DNA from: Psophocarpus tetragonolobus
Lineage: Eukaryota; Streptophyta; Magnoliopsida; Fabales; Fabaceae
NCBI GenBank assembly: GCA_037954015.1
Contig: CM075693.1
Span: 9,272,001 to 9,336,000 of the forward strand
Direction: 5' to 3'
Length of the DNA: 64,000 nucleotides
Part shown: one piece after another, positions 1 through 11,732 of the stretch
How the letters are laid out: each line of letters starts with the position of its first letter
Numbering within the stretch: position 1 is the first letter of the stretch
Position numbers and translations under genes: made by a program
Notes under the pieces: generated by a model
The model's input: the letters and a program-made list of their open reading frames with translations, nothing else
What the model was told of the DNA's origin: nothing
Database searches by the model: none

Positions 1-837
1 AAAATTTTAACTACGAATATATTCCATAAATTTGTCTAGTTAACTATAACAGCGTGTAAAAAGTCAAATGTCTACATAAAAAATAAAGTTAATACATTTC
101 TTTTTTTTTCAATGACCTATATTACACTAAAAATATATTAAATTATGGGATAAAGAACTTAACTTATATCATATTCTATTAAAAATATCTGTTTAGAATC
201 GAAAATTGTTTAAAAAATATATTTTATATTATTTTTATTATACCAATTATATAGTAAGAAAAAATATGTGCATTTTATACTTTAAATAAAATTTTATATT
301 TATAACATACATTTGTTTATAAAAAAAATTAATTCCACATTTATTGTTTATTATTTCGGTAAGTTTTATTGTTTCAACATTGCAGCTTGCAAAATGCCAA
401 AAATCTACATTAATAATACAGTTATTATAATTATTTTTCTCAATAACCTATGTTACACTCAAATAGACCAGATAACAAGATAAAGAACTTGACTTACAAT
501 TTTTTTTTAAAATTATTTGCTTAGAATAGAAAATTATTTAAAAAAATATTTATATTATTTTTATTATATAATTGATAATTTATTGCATATATACATAATA
601 TGAAGAAATATCTCCCATTTTATACTTTCAATAGAATTTTATATCTACAACGTATGTTTTTAATTTTAAAATAATATCATATTTATTGTTTATTATATCT
701 ATGTCAGTTTATTGTTTTGATGGATTAAAGATCTACATTAATGACATAAAAGCTTTTATATCAATAGAAAATTGTTTAAAAAATATATTTATATTATAAA
801 TTGATAATTATTGTATATATTGCTGAAGAAATTTTAT

Positions 838-1505
838 TAGGTATATTCATTGGGTTGATGACTCAATGACTCAATTCAACCCAACCTGATTGGGTTGGGT
901 TTTTTTTATTGGGTAAAATCCAACTTAACTCAATCAAATCCAATTCACTATTGTTTGGGTGACGGGTTGAGTGAGTTAAACTTAAGATCCAATCTAACCC
1001 AACCCAATAATAATATTATATTATTCTTTATTTTAAATTAAAAAATTCCTTAATTAATTAATTAATTTATAACTCTCGGGACTTTTACACTGTCAAACAC
1101 TAAAGTAAGCACACTATTAGAGTTTAGACGACTAGTTTATTGATAATGATAATAAGAGTTATGAAAATATTTTAATCTAGAAAATCTAATTATTGCATGG
1201 TTGTTGTTAATTGACAATTTAATATGTTAATTTTAATTTGTTTTAGTTTTTATATATAATTTGTAATTATAATTTATCTTTTATTTTTATGTTACAACAA
1301 TTATATATTCTATTTTTTAAAAAAATATCCTAAAAATATAAAAAATTTTCTAAATATTAAAAAAAATTATTTAAAATGATGATCCAATTAATTTAACCCG
1401 ACCAGTGGCGGATTGAGTTTAATAAAACAAAAATCCAACCCGATGTGTTATGATTGAGTTGGGTCTTGAGATTGTCTAAACTTGACCCAACCCAGAACAC
1501 CCCTA
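838..1505. mobile_element. hAT-like non-autonomous element
   Basis: The left end reads TAGGTATATTCATTGGGTTG and the right end, reverse complemented, TAGGGGTGTTCTGGGTTGGG. These are related terminal inverted repeats of the 'TAGGGGTGTTC' type common in plants. The eight bases outside the ends are AATTTTAT on the left and GATTTTAT on the right, so 7 of 8 match, as expected for a hAT target duplication. The interior near both ends carries many GGGTTGGG/CCCAACCC words. No transposase is encoded. It splits the 330-bp array and so is younger than the array. Confidence 0.65.
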
Positions 1506-1612
1506 GATTTTATAAATTGATAATTATGACATTTTTTTTTATCTCTTAATAAAAATTAAAGGCAGTTTCAATAGGTTTACAACACTTACTCAACCAAGTG
1601 AGTTATTATGAC

Positions 1613-1616
<4 letters not shown>

Positions 1617-1660
<44 letters not shown>
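1617..1660. repeat. (TA)n microsatellite
   Basis: About 22 uninterrupted TA dinucleotides. Confidence 0.95.
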
Positions 1661-1666
<6 letters not shown>

Positions 1667-2457
1667 GAAGAATAAATATATCTCATTTTATGCTTTAAAA
1701 CAGGATTTTATATCTACAATGTACGTTTTTAATTTTTATAAAGTAATTCCACATTTATTTTTTATTATCTATATGATCAGCTTTATGTTTTTGGATACTA
1801 TATTTACAACATTTCAGATAATGAGATAAAAAGTTTGACTTACATCTATATCAGATTCTATTAAAATTATCCGCTTAGAATAAAAAATTGTTTAAAATAT
1901 ATATTTATATATTATTTAAAAAATATATTTATATTATTTTTATTATATAATGGATAATTAAATTTATCCAATAATTATTTTTAAGAAACCTAATTTTGAA
2001 CACTAATTAAAAATACTAACTATAAAAAATTTTAAGAACCTAATGCTACATGTATATCCCAAAAATGAGTTATCATTTATGTAAAACTTTAGATATTTTA
2101 ATTTAATTTTTATCAGAACTATTTTTTAAACATGACATTGAATTTTAATAACATAATGTTTTACTTTTTAATATGTTGCTAACTTTTTCTACTTAAAGTT
2201 AATTAAAAAAATAATAATAACTATATTATTATTGAATATTTGACAATATTTTATATTTATAATACACAATAATTGTTCATATATTTTACTATTTTCTTAA
2301 AAAATATTTTGTTTCAATAAGATTAAGAAAGCATCTAATATATATTTTAAATAATAATTTTAACTTATTATAATGTTGGTGATGTATAGCAGTAAAACCT
2401 AATTTTTTTTAAATATAAATGATAAAATAGATAGTATTCCATACTTAAGAGTATTTT

Positions 2458-2583
2458 TGAATATATATAAAATATATTTCTATTAAACTCGGTTACTTTA
2501 ATCCTTATTTGGTCTCCTTTTGAATATATATAAAATATATTTCTATTAAACTCGGTTACTTTAATCCTTATTTGGTCTCCTTT
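2458..2583. repeat. Exact tandem duplication of a 63-bp unit
   Basis: The unit at 2458-2520 is repeated without mismatch at 2521-2583. Because 63 is divisible by three, a spurious minus-strand reading frame shows a 21-residue repeat, but nothing else suggests a gene. Perfect identity in otherwise decayed DNA points to a recent event. Confidence 0.95.
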
Positions 2584-3589
2584 AAAAGCACTGTTCTTAC
2601 AACACTCATATAATCTCTTAATATATTTAGAAATACGGACGTTTGATGTGCATAACAACTTACAACTCCATCATAGAGTCAATTTCTGCAACAAAAAATC
2701 ATATGCATTTACTTAAATAGAAAAACTAATAGAAATAAAATAAACATTATTCAATGAATAATACCAAAAGCATTACAATGAGACAAAAACTTAAACTTTA
2801 GGTAATATAAATATGTTATTTTCTTTTCATCTTCGACAATGAAAAACTCTTTTTTTAACAATCTTCACTTTAACGATAATATTATCAACAATTTGTAGGG
2901 TAATTGCATCTGTAATTTGATTATGAAATTATAGGTTAAACATATTTGATATTCAAATAATGTTCTGTTAAAAGGCAGCACCGTAACAAGTTTAAAAAAT
3001 ATTATTGTTTTTGTAAAGAATATATAAAATTTGGGTGAAGTAACAACTTACAAACTAAGTATATGTTACAAACAAATGTATTTTCTACTAAGAGCATTTG
3101 GATGCATTATAACAAGTTAAGGCACAAGAGAAGACATTATTAAAGATAGAAAAATTAACAAGTTAGCGTGGAAGAGAGAGAAAGGATTTAAGGAAGCTTA
3201 CTTAAAGCATCAGGTAGAAAAACAGGGTATCATTAACGAATCAATTCCAATTATATCAATGAAAAGTTTATGTGATATCGAGGAGAGTAAGAAAAAGATT
3301 AAATTCTTTTTTTTAAAAAAGAAAAAGAGAATTAAATCATATTAAGGAGAGTAATGGTTTGCATTGTCATATATATTTAAGATGACCAATTATGGATGTG
3401 AGACTGAAGGAAAGGAGGCAAATTTATTTTTTGGACAATTATTTAACTATTTAATTTCTAATAATAAATAATTATACAACAAATTTTATAAAATTATAGA
3501 AAGCAATCTTTTAATAAAATTATACAAACATAGATTTTTTACTTTATTTTTTATTTATTAATATCTATATTTTTTAAAAATATTTTTTC

Positions 3590-3632
<43 letters not shown>

Positions 3633-4360
3633 ATCTTTGGGTGTTATCTAACCTTCAACACATGCCACATTTTCGATCAAGAATTCAGATCAAGCATAAA
3701 ATCAGTAAACTATTTTTAGTCAATGAACATTGGACAGAGCCCTCGCATTTAGCAAAGTTTTCGACTACACGAAAAGCAACCCTTTAATTTTAACATTCTA
3801 AGGATTCTTCATTAACCGGCTAGGAAAAAACTAATTACATACCATTTTTTAGGTGCTATCTATACTATTTTTCATGTAGAATTGAAACTATATTTTAGTA
3901 ATTTACATAATTTTTTAATGTAAACTTCATTTAGTCCTTGAGTTTAACATGCTAAATTGCTAATGCAGCAGGAAAAGAATGCTATATAGAAAGACATCAT
4001 TCGTCCGTGGAACTGCAAAATTAAAACTAGGGGAAGAAATAAATATATTGAGCATAAACCATTTACATCTATCCCTATACTAATTAACATTTAACAGAAA
4101 CCAGTTACAGTGTTGCTTGACAGTTATCAACGTCAGTGCATGACTCCGAAAATTGCAATATTGGTACAATTACCAGAGGAGAGTTGGTAAGGACATAGAT
4201 GAAGATGAATGAGCCTCGCGACCTGGCTTATCACGTGGAAATCCTTCAGAGTGGTCGATGCAAGCACTCGTAGAAAACCAACATATATCCACATCAATTA
4301 TACACTACGAAAACTGAAAAGCTCATATCCACATGCACCGTTAATAAACTAATGCTAGCT
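2584..4360. other. Intergenic DNA downstream of DGAT1
   Basis: AT-rich DNA with a (TA)n tract at 3593-3630. From about 4360 down to about 4020 the minus strand is probably the DGAT1 3' untranslated region, because base composition stays gene-like there. I did not find a decisive polyadenylation site. Nothing else is recognised. Confidence 0.5.
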
Positions 4361-7300
4361 TCAGTCAAGTTTGCCTTTCCTGTTCATCAAGTCATGATAG
4401 TATAGCAGTACGCACATAGGTTGACCAAGGATACAAAATATGAACCAAAAAATCATATTTCCGACCTGGCATGAAGAAAATAACGAATTAAAAAACCAAT
4501 GAGTCAAATTCAAGATGATGGGGGTTACAACATATATTATGGTTTAGGAACCAATATGTTAAAACAGCAGACGTACCATTGAGTTTCTGAATTTATTTTG
4601 CAGATAATTAGTGATCAAGACCAAAGGAACCTAAAAAAAAGGCATTCATTATCATGTCAATTGAACAAAAAATATGGATGATATCATAATCATCCACTAT
4701 TTTAAACATGGCACAAATTCATTACTCCAGAGAATATTTTTTTTCGTTTTGCCATGAAAGAAAAGAAAAAAAAATATGGGCAATCCTTCACTTTTCTCGT
4801 GGGGGAAGAGGGGAGAAGTTTGGTTTTTGGAAAATTTGTGTTACTTTTACTCTAAAGTAAAATATTTTAATAGAAGATGGGCAAACAAAAGTCTAATTTG
4901 GAAATTTGATTTTACCTGAAACATAATTCCACAGAAAGCCCACAACTTGAATATGTGGCAAGGAACAGCAATGCATAGCTGCACTCAGATGAACGAGATT
5001 TCATGAGAAAAATGACACAACTTTGTCTTTGACAAGTAATTAAATTATTCATATCTGCACATACCTTTTTTTGAGGGAAAAATGACAAGATTCATTGAAA
5101 ATTTAATGACTAATACATGTGCACAAAAATTATTTACAGCTAAAGTAAGCATCCTTCAGTAAATCTAGGGAAATTTAGGTGCTACAATTAATATTGCGAG
5201 AAGTTGGGAAGAAGCTAGAAAATGTAACTGCCTGTTAGAATTGTCATGTCAATCTATTTTAAGATATGCAACCTGTAACTTCCACACATGCCAAGGTCCA
5301 AGGTACAGGCTTCAAGGTACTTAAGATCATGGTAGCTACTAGCTAGTTGCCTATGACCAAGTTTCTGAGTCCATGGACATAGTAGATTGTTCAGTAACAA
5401 GAAATGTTTTATACTAAATTTTAGAAAACCAGTCACAAATTATTAGATAATTCTCCTCCAAAAAGAAATTAATTGCCAGTTTCTTCCCAACATCAATCAG
5501 TGTAACATGTAGGCAAGCACTCAAGCAGAACACTGATTGTGATATAATACAAAAAAAGGAAAGAGAGAAGGCTGTAAAGAGAGATGAACAACACACCTCA
5601 TGGAATAAAGCAGAAACCAGGAAGGCAATTAAAAGAGAAACGGCCTGTACAATGATGAAAAATTAAAATAAAAAATATATCTAGAACTCAAATAAAATAC
5701 TAATAAGGCTTGACAAAGGAAGAACCAATCCAAATATTAACCAATGAGAAACAACTGTGTTCATAAGAAATTATTCATAGCAAAAGTCACAAAGATATTG
5801 AACATGATTAAAAAATAATAATTAATGGAGTTCCCTTTTAATTCATGTTTGGGGAACTCATATAATGCATTCCAAAGCCATTTATCTGAAACGACAGAAC
5901 AGAAGATGAGATTTAAATGTTCAATTATTGTCTATCAATTGTAAACTTTCTACCTATAGCTCTCCGACTCCTAGTGCATCAAAATATCAAACCATAAAAT
6001 TTTTAACGCATAAAAATACATATAATTTTTTTTAAAAAAAAACTTAATAGATTTATTAATAAGTTTTTCATAACTGACTTTATTATGATAAAAGTATGAT
6101 GTTCATAACTATGCTAAATGTGATCATCTGAGATGGTAAACAAAGGCTGACAAATTTTGAAAATGTTTCAGAGTTCAGATCAGATAAGTTCAGGATCCAT
6201 TCAGTAACACAGGAGAATGCTTGATTACCTTCGGTATACCATGCCTTAAACATGGAAAATATAGGTGGCGGATCATCCATTTGTGAACAGGCTGCAATGT
6301 GAAAGAAACCATTCAGTTTATACTTATGGCTTAGAACATTCAGTGATGAATAATCAATGATATGTTCCAAATGATAGTTTTAGAATCGTTTATTTAGTAT
6401 GATGATGTAACTTCTTTCTTCCTTTCATTAAATTAGTCTGAGAGTTGTCAACTGTCATTCTAAACTGAAGGGATAAAAGCTAAATCAAAGACACGCGTGT
6501 TCACATGAATTTCATCCCTAAAAGTGACCAGAAATCATTTTTGCAGGAAAAAAAAATACAAATTTGTTCAACAAAATTAAGTCTGGAAAAGAGACGTACC
6601 ATATTCCACATCCTCCAATACTGATGGAAGCAGCAGCAGCACAAATACAGAAAACAAAAAACAATGTCACAAATTCTTTGTGAGAGGTCGAAAATACTAG
6701 CAAGTAAACAACTAAATATCAGGATTCACGACAAATAACTTACATCTTCAACAGTTTTGGCATTCCACCAATCCTTGTAGAATTCACGATCACCAAATCG
6801 AAGAAGCTCTGCCAGTATATTTAACCTACATTGCAACAGTCACTCCAAGGATAAGCTGCTTCAAATATTAATTAAATCATAAAAAAGTCAAAGCTGGATT
6901 TTTTCTAATATCCACAAATAAGGCAAGCAGATCAACACTTAAGCTTACACAAAAAGATCTAGTAGTTTTTTTGGAGTAGGTTTATTAATGAGGAGAAAAA
7001 AAGAGCATAAATGAAGAATAAAATATCCACACTAGCCACCGGAAAATAATACAAATCAATCAACAAAATAAGGCTCTCAAATCCCTTCATATATCCGTCA
7101 AGTGTCACAAAGTTAACTATTGGTGACATACCAAAGAGGCTATAAAGCTAATTTATATCTTAAGAAGTATATTCTCCAGACAATAGTCTTTACATGCACA
7201 CCTTTAAATCAGCTAGATCTTCCCATCGATGAAGCAGTTATTCTTGAGGGTGTTTAGGAAGGTGGATATCACTTCAAGGATGGTGTGAAAGGTTAATCAA

Positions 7301-10300
7301 TTACTGACTTATAACATTGTCATGATGTCATCATTGTTAGAAAATTGCCAGGTACAGAAGCCAAGGCATTAAACAAAAGAAAATAGAAACTAGAACTATA
7401 ATTATTCAATTTATGGCAAATGATGATAACTTTATACTAAATCGTATAAGAAAAATGTACACACTCATACACACATGCTGAACCAAACAAGAGATGGAAT
7501 ACCAAAGGTGGAAAAAGCAATAGAACATGCAGAGCCACACATATAAATTTGGAACAGAAAGCTTCAGAATTCTCTCGATGGCATAAAGAAGGTTTCCCTT
7601 TAGAGGATGCTGTGAATTCTGTACAATAGGATTAATGTACTGCAAAATATCATAGTCAAAACAATGTCAGAATACCTGTAGAATTGGTGAAAGAAAATTC
7701 AAGAAAAAAAAGTAGAAATGAACACAATTTATTAACAGGTACTGCTTACCTGTTCTATTATAAATCCCATAACTCCTGTAAATATTATCAACTTGACAAG
7801 TTGACGAAACAGCCAACCCTTTCGAATATAAGGTGTGCGAGGATAGCTTGGCTAAAAGAGCAGTTCACAAAACAAAATAAATGCAAAAAAAATGTGAGAA
7901 ACTTAGCTCTCAGAAGAAAAAAAAAACAATGGAGATGCATTTATGCAGGAAAATGCAGCGACAAACGAACTGCAGAAACCTACGTAGGCAAACTTTTAGC
8001 TGAAATGTATCTTACATTTTATACCAGAGAGTCATGTAATGCTCATCCCCTATAAAGATACCCCCCCCCCCCCCCCTCCTCTTTGTTTATTGTCGTTTAA
8101 TATTCAGTACAAGAAGCATTCTTTTGTTGCATTCAGTTTCTGGGTTCTCGACAGCATGTCTCATTAGATACTTACCAAAACCTCAGACATATTCTACACC
8201 AAATATATATATGGTAAGCAGTTCACATGGTTGTGCCTATAATAAATTAATACAAGAAAAATGAATGCAAATGTAAAATAGGTGAATCTAAATGAGGCAA
8301 CAGCACAACAATTACAAATAAAAAAAAAATTGCTTCCAAAAATTAACTAAATCACTTGAAAGTACTGTTACCTGGTAACATAGTGTAGGAGCAACCAGGA
8401 AGTAGGCCAAGCTCTTGAAGCTCACACTGTATGGATGGTACGAGTTCAGATTCAGAGTATTGGGTATTGCCTCTCCCTATAACACAGGAAACATGTTTGA
8501 ATAGGGGGGAAACAGATGGTTTATCTACACACATTCACACGTATGAAGAGATAATCATCTAGGGACTAGGGACCTGTTCGGATAAGTTTTTCTAGAAGCA
8601 TTTATAAGAGAAGAAAATACAAATAAAAAGTTAAAAAAGCTTTTCCATGAACTCTTTAAAAAAGATGTGGGACTTTTACAAGCTAATTGTAGCTAATATG
8701 TAAAAACTCTCACATAAATTTTCTAAAAGATATGGGACTTTTTAAAAATTAGATATTAAATTGTTCCTCATATTTTGAAAAAGCTTATGGAGAAGTTTTA
8801 GCGTTTTTGAAAAAACTCACCCAAACAGACCCTAGATATTAGAAAGCAATAAGGTCTTCTTTAAATGAAGTGATTTAAATGAAGATAAATAAAACTGTAC
8901 TTTAGCATATGATGAAGTTTTAGGAGTACATGATCCATAAGCTACAGCTAAGCCAAGCAGGATGTTCCGGTTTAAAAATTGATCATGACAAACATTGTAC
9001 AACATATAGTCTTCTTTAAAGTATACAACTAAGTGAAAAATGACCTTTTGTAATAGTTATCTACCCACTTAACAATTTTTCAGAATTTTTTCTCTCCATT
9101 CAAAGAAACAAAGGGTATACATTTTACTTTTTCAACTGATTTGGTAGGTGACTAAGTGCTAAGGAAAAAATTAGACAAAAAAAAGAAAAAAAAAAGGCTT
9201 AAATACAATTGATGCCCCATTAGACATTGTGTCCCTAGAATTTAAAATCGTTACATTATGCTCCCAAATTTTAAAAATGCGTGAATTAATACTCCTCCAT
9301 AAGTTGTTGACCGCAACGTGTAAGAAATTAAGTTGACCTGACAGATAATCATTGCTTAATAAAAGGGTTAAAAAATTTACTTAACCCTTTTATCAAGCAA
9401 TATTTCTCTTTTATTAAGCCCTAAACTGTTAACTTATCTTTTTTATTAAGCAATAATTCTCAGCCACATTACCGAATTTTTTACACCTGATGGCCAACAC
9501 ACGTGGAATTACCCGGCAACTTCAACAATTCACTAAGGGAGTATCAATTTACACATTTTAAAATTTGGGAACATAATGTCAAGACTTTAAATTTTGAGAG
9601 CACAATGTCTAAAATTGAAAAAATTTGGAACTATCAATTGTATTTAAGCCAAAAAAAAACTTAACGATACATTTTGTCGTTTTAATTAATAAATTTTCAA
9701 AATTTTCTCTCTGTTCAGAGAAACAGATGGTATATATTACCTTTTCAACTGATTTGGTGAGTGCTCTCAAATCATAGTTTGTATGTGCATAAGACACCAA
9801 TTTTAACCATACAACACAAGCAAATAGCATTAATGTGACACCTGATAGAAAAGCAGAATCACACCTGCAAAGCAAAGTCACAAGTCAGTAATCATCTTTA
9901 TTTTTGCCATATCCTTATCTATGAAATAACTACGAATACAAAAGTGTATAATCATTCTATCCCTCAGCAGTCTTCTTCATTACTCAATGATTACATAATA
10001 ATCCAACAATAATTTGCATGATAATTCAATTCCAACATCTTAAGAACCAAACATTAAACAAAGGTTCACCCAAGGGCTTTAAATCTCTTCCCAAATAATT
10101 TAAAAAGTTAATAATGTTTTTAAAATTCCTGTGCAGGATAGTGACAAAGTTTGTTACATGACACCATTACCAACTTAAAAGCATACTCTATTAACAAATT
10201 CTTTCAAATTGGACACACAGTATAATCACAAATGTCAAAAGAAAAATGTGCCTTGACTGCAGCCCCAGAACAAATTTTAAAGAAAATATACAAAAGCACT

Positions 10301-11607
10301 GAAGTGAACTGACCTGAGAATTACTAAAATTGGATACAAAAGTGAAGCTGAGGTAATGATTATATGAAGTAGAACAACAACCTGCAATATTAAAGTCAAT
10401 ATAATATTCCCATGTATGAAAATATTGAAGATTATACAGTTAAGAATAGCACATCACAACTAGTCATATCCTACAATTATTTTAGGATATACAACGAATG
10501 AAATGTAATAAAAGCTCGCACAGCGTTATCACTTACTGGTTCGGGTATACACTTTCGATGTGCCAACTTCTCCACTATGAAGGCAGAAAAAGGAAATACC
10601 AAAAGAGAAAGACTGCAAACCAAGCGCACAGAACATAGTTAATCATCAAAATAATTACACACGTCACATAGTTAACCTCAAGGGAATTCATGAAAGCTAA
10701 TTTACCAACACATGAAGAGGGGCCAGTCTCTCAATGACTTTGAACTAAACCAAAAGCCAGATTTGATCAACCAACCATACTGCAGAACGCATAAACAGAC
10801 AACGAATACTGATGCGTCAAAATGAAAGCCACGAATAAAAGAAATGTGGCAGGTGAATGCAGAATTAATCAGGGAAGGGGTAAAACCTTCATTAAATTCT
10901 CGATGATGAGTCGGCTATTCACGGCAACGAGCACTACTATACAGAGGTTGAAGAGGCCAGCATGACTCTGCAGCTGATTGAATAATTAGTAAAGAAATAT
11001 AATTACAGAGTCACCACATATTCAAAACTATTGATAAAGCAAACGACAGTAGATAGAAAAACCAGATTCCAATTGTATAGAATTCAAATCATAAATTGAT
11101 AACAAACGGCTTACAGTAAACATAATTTAAAGAGACAAGCATTAACTAGCAGTAGCATACACTTTTAAGCACCTCAAATTGAATTCATGGCTCATGCATT
11201 GAGATTGACTTGCTTATTATGCAGAACGGGAACAAAACGGCACCGTTCTGTTCAGTTTAAAAAAAATTAGTAATCGTCAGGTAGAAGTTAACGGTGAGAA
11301 CCTGACGGAAAATGGTGTCAGAGCTGAGCGGACTTTCCTTGACTCTACGGTGAGCGGGGACGCAAGGACGGTAGGCGAATTTAAGGACGGAGAAATCAAC
11401 ATCTTGTTTTTGTTGCGGTTGTGAATTGGCAGCGTCGCTGTTGGTGGAGTCATCCGAACCAGAATCCTTAGTCAAGTCTTCACCGGAACTATCCGTCGTG
11501 TCAGGCGAATTGTAGAGGCCAACGGCGGAGGTTGTGGTCTGTCGGCGCCGCACGGAACTGTGCTTCAGAGCAGTGGCTACAGTTTTAGGCTCGTCGGAAA
11601 TCGCCAT
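4361..11607 (-). CDS. DGAT1: Diacylglycerol O-acyltransferase 1, complete, 16 exons
   Basis: An ER membrane MBOAT enzyme that transfers an acyl group from acyl-CoA to diacylglycerol, the last step of triacylglycerol synthesis. Coding exons, in transcript order: 11302-11607, 10887-10967, 10706-10779, 10537-10612, 10314-10381, 9741-9864, 8372-8476, 7750-7851, 7503-7639, 6744-6825, 6600-6620, 6229-6291, 5597-5644, 4916-4978, 4577-4630 and 4361-4465. They sum to 1509 nt, or 502 residues plus stop, which is normal for plant DGAT1. All introns are GT-AG and all phases agree. Exon 1 gives a hydrophilic, Ser/Asp-rich N-terminus ending in the conserved PLSSDTIFRQ. Visible landmarks are RALTKSVEK, PSYPRTPYIRKGW, the FYKDWWN motif, and SALFHE with the presumed catalytic His. 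The protein ends NRKGKLD. Exon 11 is only 21 nt. Exon 7 encodes an unusual stretch, GEAIPNTLNLNSYHPYSV, so this may be a diverged paralogue. Several introns carry MITEs. Confidence 0.97.
8061..8076. repeat. C16 homopolymer, G16 in the DGAT1 transcript
   Basis: Sixteen consecutive C residues lie in DGAT1 intron 7, between exons 8372-8476 and 7750-7851. The transcript carries G16. Long C/G homopolymers are rare in such AT-rich DNA. Confidence 0.95.
8568..8833. mobile_element. MITE in DGAT1 intron 6 (hAT-like ends)
   Basis: Terminal inverted repeats read AGGGACCTGTTCGGATAAG on the left and, reverse complemented on the right, AGGGTCTGTTTGGGTGAG. Both continue into TTTTT. The interior also folds: 'aaaagatgtgggactttt' on the left resembles 'aaaagatatgggacttttt' further right. 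I found no clear target duplication. It is non-coding and about 266 bp long. Confidence 0.65.
9055..9150. repeat. Duplicate of the DGAT1 exon 6 3' end and donor region
   Basis: This stretch is a diverged direct copy of 9682-9770, which spans the end of DGAT1 exon 6 and the start of its intron. On the minus strand the real junction reads AAATCAGTTGAAAAG followed by GTAATA. The copy reads AAATCAGTTGAAAAAGTAAAA. The copy lies inside intron 6, downstream of the real donor, and the MITE at 9196-9650 sits between the two. Confidence 0.75.
9196..9650. mobile_element. MITE in DGAT1 intron 6 (GGCTTAAATACAATTG ends)
   Basis: The left end reads GGCTTAAATACAATTGAT and the right end is its inverted partner ATCAATTGTATTTAAGCC. 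Further in, 'attgtgtccctagaatttaaaat' pairs imperfectly with sequence near 9560-9610. The flanks are A-rich, so a target duplication cannot be judged. It is non-coding and 455 bp long. Confidence 0.8.
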
Positions 11608-11690
11608 TTGAGAAGAAGACCGAGCGGCCTGTACTTACTCAGTCTTCTCCACAAAAACAGATTTCTATTTTCTAAATAATCTATCTATTA

Positions 11691-11700
11691 TATATTTATA
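11691..11700 (-). promoter_or_regulatory. Probable DGAT1 TATA box
   Basis: The minus strand reads TATAAATATA about 85 bases upstream of the DGAT1 start codon at 11607. The leader between them is short and pyrimidine-rich near the end. The spacing suits a plant core promoter, but the transcription start was not measured. Confidence 0.6.
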
Positions 11701-11720
11701 CACAAAATTTAAGTATTACA

Positions 11721-11726
11721 CACGTG
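11721..11726. promoter_or_regulatory. G-box CACGTG upstream of DGAT1
   Basis: A perfect CACGTG lies about 21 bases upstream of the probable TATA box. On the minus strand it reads TCACGTGTG, which resembles an ABA-response element bound by bZIP factors. DGAT1 induction by ABA is known in Arabidopsis. Function here is inference. Confidence 0.5.
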
Positions 11727-11732
11727 ATATGT

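Larger units (their letters stand above)
1..1960. repeat. Degenerate array with about 330-bp period, interrupted by a hAT-like element
   Basis: Three diverged direct copies of one AT-rich unit can be aligned by eye, starting near 60, near 400 and near 1660. Landmarks that recur in order are a 'gataaagaactt' block, a 'ttagaat' block followed by A-rich runs, and a 'tttatatctacaa' block. The first two copies are about 328 bp apart, measured from the 'ttagaat' blocks at 193 and 521. The third is displaced by the element at 838-1505 and a TA tract. No coding signal is visible. Confidence 0.6.

Noticed and set aside
7684..8055. 123-residue plus-strand open frame
   Set aside because: It lies across DGAT1 exon 8 and its introns on the opposite strand, with Lys/Asn-rich low-complexity content. 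It is a shadow of the real gene.
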